Assembly: GCA_030529225.1 (NCBI GenBank)
Contig: JAUMXH010000008.1
Span: 17,381 to 81,380, forward strand
Length of the DNA stretch: 64,000 nucleotides
Direction of reading: 5' to 3'
Origin: Bacillota bacterium
Lineage (GTDB): Bacteria > Bacillota > Clostridia > Peptostreptococcales > Acidaminobacteraceae
Below, piece by piece: positions 35,069-41,262 of this stretch; positions within the stretch are counted from its first letter, which is position 1, and every line of letters starts with the position of its first letter. The notes beneath the pieces were generated by a model. The model saw only the letters and a list, made by a program, of their open reading frames with translations, did no database searches and was not told the DNA's origin. A program made the position numbers and the translations under genes.

Positions 35069-36373
35069 ACCCGGAGCATATCAGAAACATCAGCATTTCT
35101 ATGCTTGAAATTTGTGTTTTCTATATAGCCTGCTGCAACCTGTTTACGCAGAATGATAAAATGAATCAGCTGCTGAAATATTTTTTGAGCGCCCTGATTG
35201 GCATCGTAACGCTCGGCGTTTCGCTCAAGTGGAACGGTCATTTTGTGAAATACCTGTTGATTCCGTTTTTTCTGTCTGTGATGATGAACCTTCTTTTTTA
35301 TCACAAAAAAAAGAAAAAATTGCATTCTTTGATATCGATATCTCTAGTGATTATAGTCGTTTACGGTTTTATGTTTTTAAGTGACTATATCATTTTGTTG
35401 GGAATAAAACTGGTGGATAACGGTAGCATATATGAGCTCATAATGGGGGATAAAGAGAGCGTTTTTCTTTTGATTGTAATCAGTAAGACGATTGTTTTGT
35501 TTGCCATTCTTTTCTTTACGCGTGATAAAAGGAACAGTCTGCAGTTTACGAGTAAACAGTCTTTTCAGTTCATTCTGCTCAGTATGCTCACCATTGTAGG
35601 CATTTTTTCCTCTTTCATCCCCGAGGAACATATGGTGTTCTCGCCCAAGTTGATTGTGCCGGGGATTTTTATTTCCAATGCTTTGTTTATGTACTACATG
35701 TTATATGATTTTATAAACTTGAGCGAGGACTTGCGAATAAAGAGCATAAGGGAAGTGAAATCGGCGAACGAAATAAAGTTATGGAAGGAAATCAGTGACA
35801 GAGATTTGGTTCAGAGAAAAATGTTGCACGATTACTCGGAAACCCTGCTCTGCATCAGAACATACCTGGAGAATGATAGGTTGGAGGAACTGAAAAATTT
35901 TGTTGCGAGACTTTCCGCCGATTATAAGTTAAGTGCGAGTGTGATTAGAACAGGGAATATGCTATTTGATGTATTGGTGAACACAAAATATGAAATGGCG
36001 CTCAGTCAAAATATAAATCTGGTACTAAAACTGGACAATCTGGAAGAAATCGGTCCGGAAGATGAAGATTTTATCTTTTTAATGAGCAATTTGATTGACA
36101 ATGCGATGGGAACATACCGCTGCCCTGAAAACGGTGAAAAAAGAGATTTTTTTAACGGTTACGAATGTCAGAAAATATAATAAATTGGAAATCGTAATCA
36201 GAAATCCGATTGAAACGGAGATTACAGTAGAGGACTACCGGATTCCAACGAGTAAAAAAGGGGGGAATCATGGGCTTGGGCTCCTGACAATCAGAGATAT
36301 CATCGAAAAATATAACGGCGAGAGCGAAATATATGTGGATGACGGCTACTTTACCTATATCATAACGATATGA
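35059..36373 (+). pseudogene. agrC: AgrC-like sensor histidine kinase, interrupted by a single-base frameshift
   Basis: The first frame runs to TAA 36180 (373 residues): about six membrane helices (residues 10-210), then the dimerisation helix with phospho-acceptor His257 (KMLHDYSETL) and the N-box LMSNLIDNAM. Immediately after, at GGG 36108-36110, the frame changes. Dropping one G gives LIDNAMEHTAAL and joins the ATPase end, which continues to TGA 36373 with the G-box NHGLGLLTIRD. The joined product would be about 437 residues, normal for AgrC-type (HPK10) kinases that sense autoinducing peptide. As sequenced, the kinase lacks its ATP-binding end. A sequencing error in the GGG run, slippage or real inactivation are all possible. 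Confidence 0.85.
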
Positions 36374-36398
36374 TTAAAGTGATTCCTGAGAGCAAAGT

Positions 36399-36432
36399 GT
36401 GAGCGGATGCCTATCGGGTTTCCGCTCTTTTA
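36399..36432 (+). terminator. terminator after agrC (start of repeat module 1)
   Basis: GAGCGGA (36401-36407) pairs with TCCGCTC (36421-36427), followed by TTTTATT. It is the first part of a module repeated at 38480 and 39791. Confidence 0.75.
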
Positions 36433-36483
36433 TTAAAATAATTTAGAAAACGATAACATAAATACCTTGATGTAAATTCCTAA

Positions 36484-36546
36484 TTTCAACATAAAATTGC
36501 CCATTTTCAACATGTCTATTGAAAAATAAAAAATTAGGAGTATGAT
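36484..36546 (+). promoter_or_regulatory. agr-type promoter 1 with 21-bp-spaced LytTR sites
   Basis: TTTCAACAT occurs at 36484-36492 and again at 36505-36513, exactly 21 bp apart (two helical turns). Five bases later come TTGAAA (36519-36524), a 16-bp spacer and TATGAT (36541-36546). The same layout is found for AgrA-activated promoters in other Firmicutes. It drives agrD. Confidence 0.8.
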
Positions 36547-36609
36547 TTGCGTAAGAGCTAAAGAAACTGGTTTGTAATAGAAAATGCTTATCAAGACAGG
36601 AGGTCGATT

Positions 36610-36762
36610 ATGAGAAATCTTGAGTTAAGCACTTTAAAAATGTTGAAGTCGGTTTTAGACAGGGATATCACTGCTGATAAACAGACATCTTCAAAATGCC
36701 TTGCCCTTTTATACCAGCCAAAAAGGTCGGTAAGCAAGGAAACGGACAAGATTAAGAAGTAG
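36610..36762 (+). CDS. agrD: AgrD-like autoinducing peptide precursor
   Basis: A 50-residue frame, six bases after GGAGG. The N-terminal half can form an amphipathic helix (LELSTLKMLKSVLDRD). The middle reads SSKCLALLYQPK, fitting the clostridial cyclic-lactone precursor pattern: a Cys, four residues, then [HY]QP, as in CLWFT-HQP of C. perfringens AgrD. The predicted ring is Cys-Leu-Ala-Leu-Leu closed as a thiolactone, perhaps with a short Ser-Ser-Lys tail. The C-terminal part is charged and would be removed by AgrB. It lies after agrAC rather than beside agrB, which is 3.2 kb downstream. Confidence 0.8.
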   Translation: MRNLELSTLKMLKSVLDRDITADKQTSSKCLALLYQPKRSVSKETDKIKK

Positions 36763-36775
36763 GAGGACTGATTTT

Positions 36776-36832
36776 ATGCTACGCCTGTATCCGAGTCGGT
36801 ATAAGAATGGGGATTTATTATATATTATGTGA
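36776..36832 (+). CDS. very short conserved peptide (copy 1)
   Basis: An 18-codon frame (MLRLYPSRYKNGDLLYIM) starts behind AGGAGGA, 13 bp after agrD. The same start and first 13 codons recur in copy 2 at 38749. It may be a leader peptide or merely part of the duplicated segment. Confidence 0.35.
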   Translation: MLRLYPSRYKNGDLLYIM

Positions 36833-36888
36833 TTGCAATATTGATAATGGCGATAGTCCTGCTAGATTGTAAAAAAAGGAGAACCATT

Positions 36889-37935
36889 ATGAGAAAGATG
36901 ATAAGATTTATATATGTCTTTGCTTTATTGCTTGTTTCAATACAAGTAGTGATTGCGGATTCCGGAATGCCGGATGAATCAACTTTAATAGTCCTGGAAA
37001 AAGAAATACCGGAAATAGAGCACAACGGAGGAAAGCAGGATTTATTTATTCAGTATAAAAATAGAGAAGAAGCTCTGAATTATATGCTTAATAAGCATTC
37101 TAAATTGTTTGACTTTATCAAAAGTGAATATACTTTAGAAGCAATTTCTATGTACAACTGGTCAAGATATTATGAAATTCTGCATTTGTTGGATCAAACA
37201 GAAAATACAATGACTCAGAGATATCCAAATGAAATAGCGGAGTTAAATAAGTTCTTTGATGTATTTGAAAATACAGATAAAAATGCAGAAATTTTACAAC
37301 TGGTAAATGGTAATGGTGAAGGTGCCGAAAATAACAACCAACAGTTACAACTCTTGTTGCCTTACACAGCAAGTTCCGATATTCAACCTAAAACGACGAT
37401 TGCCATTGATTTGGAGGATGCTGTTGCTTATGCTGAAACTTATGCCAATTCACCAAATTATAGCGATTACACTTATTTTTCGGGGGCTGATTGCACAAAT
37501 TTTGTTTCTCAAATACTAAGTGCCGGCGGTGTAAGTCAAAATGTTTATGATAGTGAATTCAGTGGGTGGTGGCACAAAAAGGTCTATTATCAATTTGGAA
37601 ATGTATACCATAAACATTCTATATCTTGGATAAGAGCTTCTACTTTTGCTGACTACATGGGAGTTTCTTATACCACAAGAAGCCATTACCGTTTTTCACG
37701 GGAACTGACAAAAGGTGATGTCATAGGCTATGATGTAGCCGGCGATGGAGACTTTGAACATATGGCGTTTGTAACCGACAAAGATAGTTATGCTTCAAAT
37801 TATTCCGGTAAAACTTATTATGATTACAAAGTTGCACAACACACAAATAATTATCTAAGATGGACCAGTTCTTCCCTGAATAAATGGGAAACATTGGAAG
37901 ATGAGGGATACACTTATGGCATTATCAGAAGGTAA
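36889..37935 (+). CDS. secreted protein with C-terminal amidase-type (Amidase_6) domain
   Basis: A 348-residue exported protein with an N-terminal signal peptide (about residues 1-24, ending VIADSG). The C-terminal half (about 180-345) matches the putative amidase domain of Amidase_6: YAETYANSPNYSDY, then catalytic-type Cys202 in DCTNFVSQIL and His291 in FEHMAFV. This is the layout of NlpC/P60-related Cys-His peptidases acting on the cell wall. AAAGGAGA precedes the ATG at 36889. It lies directly after agrD, so it is probably a quorum-sensing output. It is strongly AT-rich. Confidence 0.82.
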   Translation: MRKMIRFIYVFALLLVSIQVVIADSGMPDESTLIVLEKEIPEIEHNGGKQDLFIQYKNREEALNYMLNKHSKLFDFIKSEYTLEAISMYNWSRYYEILHLLDQTENTMTQRYPNEIAELNKFFDVFENTDKNAEILQLVNGNGEGAENNNQQLQLLLPYTASSDIQPKTTIAIDLEDAVAYAETYANSPNYSDYTYFSGADCTNFVSQILSAGGVSQNVYDSEFSGWWHKKVYYQFGNVYHKHSISWIRASTFADYMGVSYTTRSHYRFSRELTKGDVIGYDVAGDGDFEHMAFVTDKDSYASNYSGKTYYDYKVAQHTNNYLRWTSSSLNKWETLEDEGYTYGIIRR

Positions 37936-38464
37936 AATAAAAATGATAAGGGCATCGCTCGTGCTGTTGTATCTTATCCTTATCGCTATGATGCTGTCCG
38001 AACATCAGAATTTCAAAGGGTATAATTTTTTGAGCGCTTTTTCTTTTGTTGAAAAAATTAGTGAACTCATTGGAAAAGGTGATACTACAATTTGGTTTAT
38101 ATTCTGTTCCCAGATTCAATATGATTACACCTTGTATATATTCCTATATCTTTTTGCTACGGGGAATTCTTTATTTGCGTATAAAGTAACAAAAGATAAA
38201 ATGTTGCTGCTTAGTTTTATGATGTGGTTTTTTTTGTTTTTTGTATCATTTCTTTGTTATTTTGTTTTGGTAAACTTTCAAGGATACTGCTTGCTGCCGA
38301 TGCCCTACTATTTGATTTTTATCACATTGCAATTTCTGCATTCAAGCAATTTGGCAATCAAAATAGGAATGATTGGTTTTCATGTTTTGTTTCTGATTGC
38401 GCATTTTGTGACTTGCTTTAAAGTTTTTAATCCGAATTTTCTAACAAAACGAAGGAGCAGATAA
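37916..38464 (+). CDS. integral membrane protein of unknown function
   Basis: About 182 residues with four or five hydrophobic helices and a basic C-terminus (TKRRSR). It overlaps the end of the amidase-domain gene by about 20 bases. The start is uncertain: ATG 37916 has GAGGG eight bases before it; ATG 37943 is another choice. No family is recognised. Co-location with a secreted wall-active protein could mean an immunity or export partner, which is inference. Confidence 0.6.
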   Translation: MALSEGKIKMIRASLVLLYLILIAMMLSEHQNFKGYNFLSAFSFVEKISELIGKGDTTIWFIFCSQIQYDYTLYIFLYLFATGNSLFAYKVTKDKMLLLSFMMWFFLFFVSFLCYFVLVNFQGYCLLPMPYYLIFITLQFLHSSNLAIKIGMIGFHVLFLIAHFVTCFKVFNPNFLTKRRSR

Positions 38465-38582
38465 CGTTTTCATCTGAATGATTCCTGAGAGCAAAGTGTA
38501 AGCCGATGCCTATTGGGTTTCCGCTATTTTATTATAATAATTTAGGTGACAAGAACATAAATAGCCTCATGTAAATTTCCAA

Positions 38583-38645
38583 TTTCAACATAAAATTGCC
38601 TATTTTCAACATGTCTATTGAAAAATAAAAAAATAAGAGTATGAT
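38583..38645 (+). promoter_or_regulatory. agr-type promoter 2 with 21-bp-spaced LytTR sites
   Basis: TTTCAACAT at 38583-38591 and 38604-38612 (21 bp apart), then TTGAAA (38618-38623), a 16-bp spacer and TATGAT (38640-38645). Spacing is identical to promoter 1. Confidence 0.8.
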
Positions 38646-38668
38646 TTGCGTAAGAGCCAAAGAGATGG

Positions 38669-38735
38669 GCTCCTTGCCCTTTTATATCAACCAAAAAGAT
38701 CGGTAAGCAAGGAAACGGACAAGAGTAAGAAATAG
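38669..38735 (+). pseudogene. agrD relic
   Basis: The agrD frame survives from LLALLYQPKRSVSKETDK to a stop at 38733-38735, but the start codon, helix and the ring cysteine (TGC in copy 1, CTC here) are gone. It cannot make an autoinducer. Confidence 0.75.
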
Positions 38736-38748
38736 GAGAGGTGATTTT

Positions 38749-38793
38749 ATGCTACACCTGTATCCGAGTCGGTATAAGAATGGGGATATATGA
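38749..38793 (+). CDS. very short conserved peptide (copy 2)
   Basis: A 14-codon frame (MLHLYPSRYKNGDI) behind GGAGAGGTG, nearly identical to the one at 36776. One Arg-to-His change separates the shared parts. Function and even translation are unproven. Confidence 0.3.
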   Translation: MLHLYPSRYKNGDI

Positions 38794-38874
38794 TTTATGT
38801 ATTTTATTAAATGTAAGCATAGGTATGTTAAAGTTAGAAAATAGAATTCCAGATATTAGTAAATATATAATAAA

Positions 38875-39054
38875 ATGAAAAAATTAGTAAGTGTACTATT
38901 AACATTATTTTTTTTCTTGTTATTTTGCTTTATAATCAAGAAAATAGGATTACCGCCCGGACCTGTTCCTAATGTGTTAGGAATGATTTTAGTCTTCATT
39001 TCTTTTATTATATCTTTCATAGTAGCGGAAACATTAGTGAACAGGATGAAATAA
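38875..39054 (+). CDS. small two-helix membrane protein
   Basis: A 59-residue frame with hydrophobic helices at about residues 4-21 and 33-52 joined by KKIGLPPGPVPN. The ribosome site is poor (AT-rich upstream), so expression is uncertain. It lies downstream of agr-type promoter 2. No family is recognised. Confidence 0.5.
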   Translation: MKKLVSVLLTLFFFLLFCFIIKKIGLPPGPVPNVLGMILVFISFIISFIVAETLVNRMK

Positions 39055-39141
39055 AATTTTCAAGGCTCATTGTAAAATGGTATTTGGAATGCGGAAACAG
39101 TATCGATTTATATGAACGAATGAAGAAAGTAGAGGTAATGT

Positions 39142-39708
39142 ATGGAACGAAAACTATTTTCAATTTTGATTGCCGTCGCAATCTGTTTAGGATTATCAAC
39201 AGAATTTGCGGACAGGAACTCGGAACAGAACACATCCGCCCTTCCCTTCCCGATTCATGTAAACGGAAAACCGATTGGACTTGAAGATGCTTTCGTGAAA
39301 GATAACAAGAGTTATGTCAGTCTGAGAGAGTTGTGCGAAAAAATGGGCTTGACGGTCAAGTGGGTCGATCCGGACCCGTTATTGCATCGCCTCCCCTACC
39401 CCGGAGGAAATTTTCCGGTGGGGATTAACATAGTCAATCCCACTTTTATATACACAAAACAAGTGCCCAAGTTTGACGGAACAGAAAAGATCGTTAAGGG
39501 AGTGGATATCACCGGAATTTTTATGAAATATAGGGAAGGAGAGGGATATCAGTACTATTTTACAAGAAAGGGTTTTGTGGTAGATACCGGTAAAAAACAA
39601 ATCTTTGAATTGGACTATATCCCAAGCTATGAGCTTATGTATGTATCCGTAGAGGAGTTCAAAGAAAAGATTCAGCCTTATCTCATTGATATTTGTATGC
39701 AGAATTAA
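39142..39708 (+). CDS. secreted stalk-domain protein (short paralogue)
   Basis: A 188-residue exported protein matching the first 190 residues of the protein encoded at 24417-25424, with about three quarters of residues the same (shared: IHVNGKPIGL-type, LRELCEKMG, VDITGIFMKYREGEGYQYYF). It stops right where the long paralogue begins its charged linker, so it is either a shorter form or truncated. AGAGGT precedes the ATG. It lies under agr-type promoter 2 and is followed by a strong terminator. The function is unknown. Confidence 0.7.
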   Translation: MERKLFSILIAVAICLGLSTEFADRNSEQNTSALPFPIHVNGKPIGLEDAFVKDNKSYVSLRELCEKMGLTVKWVDPDPLLHRLPYPGGNFPVGINIVNPTFIYTKQVPKFDGTEKIVKGVDITGIFMKYREGEGYQYYFTRKGFVVDTGKKQIFELDYIPSYELMYVSVEEFKEKIQPYLIDICMQN

Positions 39709-39790
39709 ACATAATAGATTGGGATCAGAACTTTATAAGCAGCTTATTTGTAGCAAAGGAGAAAGCTCCGGCAAGAAGCTATGTTTTCTA

Positions 39791-39822
39791 AGAGCGGATA
39801 CCTTTTAGGTATCTGCTTTTTT
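39791..39822 (+). terminator. terminator after the short stalk-domain gene (module copy 3)
   Basis: AGCGGATACCT (39793-39803) pairs with AGGTATCTGCT (39807-39817), followed by six T. Equivalent to the terminator at 36399. Confidence 0.85.
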
Positions 39823-39874
39823 ATTAAAATAATTTAGGTGACAAGAACATACCTAGTCTTATGCAAATTCCCAA

Positions 39875-39938
39875 TTTCAACATAAAATTTCCTATTTTCA
39901 ACATGTCTATTGCAGAGTGAGAAATCAAAGAATAAGAT
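39875..39938 (+). promoter_or_regulatory. agr-type promoter 3 with 21-bp-spaced LytTR sites
   Basis: TTTCAACAT at 39875-39883 and 39896-39904 (21 bp apart), then TTGCAG (39910-39915), a 17-bp spacer and TAAGAT (39933-39938). It is the most diverged copy and drives agrB. Confidence 0.72.
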
Positions 39939-39983
39939 GGAGCTAAGAGTAGTAACAGAATAATAGTAAAGGGGATAGCGAGC

Positions 39984-40562
39984 TTGAACAAAATCATTTT
40001 TAAAATAGTTCACCGTTTGATAAATTCCGGTCTGATAGAAAAAAGTGATGAAGCCGTGTATTCATACCGGGTCGAAGTGTTGCTTTTGAAACTGGTCGGA
40101 ATCCTGCTAATTGGAACAATAGGAGTGTTATCAAAAAAATATTTGGAAACATTTGTTTTTTATCTTGCTTTTTCCCGGTTGAGGGCTTACACAAATGGTT
40201 ATCATTCAAAAAACTATGCTCTCTGTCTGTTGCAATCAGCCTTCGCTTACATATTGATATGCGAGGTGTTTTTTGAATGTTTTATAAAAATATTGCCCTT
40301 ATCTCATTTGATCACCTTTATTTCTATGGCAGTGATATATGCCTTGGCTCCGGTAAATTCGGATGCAATCAATTTAAGTAAAAAAGAAATCGTGAAGCAC
40401 AGGAAAATGATTAAAAAGATTCTTATTATTTATTCTGTTTTTTTGCCGGCTCTGATTCATTTTAAAGCAGGATTGGGCCTCGTTGTCTACTTTGAAATGG
40501 CAATCATGTTTGATATGTTGTTGGTTGTTGTCGGAAAAGTGGTCTATAAAGATTGTCAATAG
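39984..40562 (+). CDS. agrB: AgrB-like autoinducer-processing membrane protease
   Basis: A 192-residue polytopic protein with about five helices. The catalytic pair His74 and Cys81 (GYHSKNYALC) has the same seven-residue spacing as His77/Cys84 of S. aureus AgrB. It cleaves the C-terminal tail of AgrD and forms the thiolactone. Translation starts at TTG 39984 behind AAGGGGA. It has its own agr-type promoter and no adjacent agrD; the candidate substrate is at 36610. Confidence 0.92.
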   Translation: MNKIIFKIVHRLINSGLIEKSDEAVYSYRVEVLLLKLVGILLIGTIGVLSKKYLETFVFYLAFSRLRAYTNGYHSKNYALCLLQSAFAYILICEVFFECFIKILPLSHLITFISMAVIYALAPVNSDAINLSKKEIVKHRKMIKKILIIYSVFLPALIHFKAGLGLVVYFEMAIMFDMLLVVVGKVVYKDCQ

Positions 40563-41001
40563 AAAAATCAATCGTGCAAAAAAAGTCGAACTTCGGGATG
40601 TCGTAACTTATCCTTCTCTTTTTTACAAAAAAGAAACTTTCTCAATGAAACATAGAACGGATCGTGTATCTGTTTTATAATAATCATAAGACTATGAGTC
40701 GGAAAAAATAATCGGTCTCAAGTGATGTATGCGATACCGAGAGAGGATTCCAAAAAACAGAGCCATGTCCCGGCATTAAAAGAACTGAGTTTTAAGAAAT
40801 CTTTACCGGAGCTTTCTTCGGTATCGGTGATAGTGCGGAAGATAGGGAATACAGGATTGAGTATGAACATATTTTTTTATCTTGAGGATAAGTTTCGATA
40901 ACTACAGGGAACGGGAATCAATAGAAAAGAGATTATCTTTCTACATGATATGAAATAAAAAGCGAAAAAGAAATGCCAAAAAGCGAACCGCTCTCTCAGA
41001 T
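40563..41001. other. AT-rich intergenic region after agrB
   Basis: No convincing gene. A 58-codon open frame at 40725-40901 (starting MYAIPREDSKKQ) has no ribosome site or recognised relatives and may be a remnant. The region ends with the selC terminator. Confidence 0.4.
40976..40992 (-). terminator. terminator of selC
   Basis: On the minus strand AGCG-GTT-CGCT followed by TTTT, ten bases beyond the tRNA 3' end. Confidence 0.55.
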
Positions 41002-41098
41002 TGGCGGGAATAGGTGGGAATCGAACCCACCCAAGCCGCTCTTAACGACTCATACCGGTTTTGAAGACCGGAGGGCACACCAGAACCCATCTACTCCC
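41002..41098 (-). tRNA. selC: tRNA-Sec (anticodon TCA)
   Basis: 97 bases. The acceptor stem of eight pairs (GGGAGTAG with CTATTCCC) plus the five-pair T stem (GTGGG/CCCAC) makes the 8+5 arrangement diagnostic of bacterial tRNA-Sec. The anticodon stem CCGGT/ACCGG encloses CTTCAAA, giving TCA, which reads UGA. The long variable arm (AGTCG/CGGCT), the extended D stem, discriminator G and encoded CCA all fit. It allows UGA-directed selenocysteine insertion and supports the selenoprotein reading at 12878-13087. Confidence 0.96.
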
Positions 41099-41104
41099 AC
41101 AAGT

Positions 41105-41133
41105 ATTGTAATGGAAGGCGCCCTAAAAGTCAA
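41105..41133 (-). promoter_or_regulatory. promoter of selC
   Basis: On the minus strand TTGACT (41133-41128), a 17-bp spacer and TACAAT (41110-41105), six bases before the tRNA 5' end. Confidence 0.85.
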
Positions 41134-41262
41134 GACGGCACAATGAGTCGTTTTTTATTTACAAGAACTTATAAAAAGTGTAAAATGGAGTTTATCGAAA
41201 TGATTTCGGAGTCAGGAAGAAGTTCAGACTCTTTTTTAGTAGTGAAAATGTAGGGGAAAGCC

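Larger units (their letters stand above)
36381..36813 (+). repeat. agr module copy 1 (terminator, paired LytTR sites, promoter, agrD, small peptide)
   Basis: This segment shares long stretches of near-identity with 38480-38786 (copy 2) and its promoter part with 39791-39938 (copy 3). Copy 1 is the only complete one: it carries the intact agrD candidate. Copy 2 has lost the 5' part of agrD. Confidence 0.85.
38480..38786 (+). repeat. agr module copy 2 (agrD decayed)
   Basis: It repeats the terminator remnant (38500-38535), paired sites, promoter, the 3' half of agrD and the start of the short peptide. Against copy 1, about 125 bp covering the start and 5' half of agrD are missing. Confidence 0.85.
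39791..39938 (+). repeat. agr module copy 3 (terminator and promoter only)
   Basis: It shares with copies 1 and 2 the terminator, the TTATTAAAATAATTTAGGTGACAA-type spacer region and the paired TTTCAACAT sites, but no agrD. It leads directly into agrB. Confidence 0.8.

Noticed and set aside
40725..40901. 58-codon open frame in the AT-rich gap before selC
   Set aside because: No ribosome site and no recognisable domain. It could be a remnant, but this cannot be supported.
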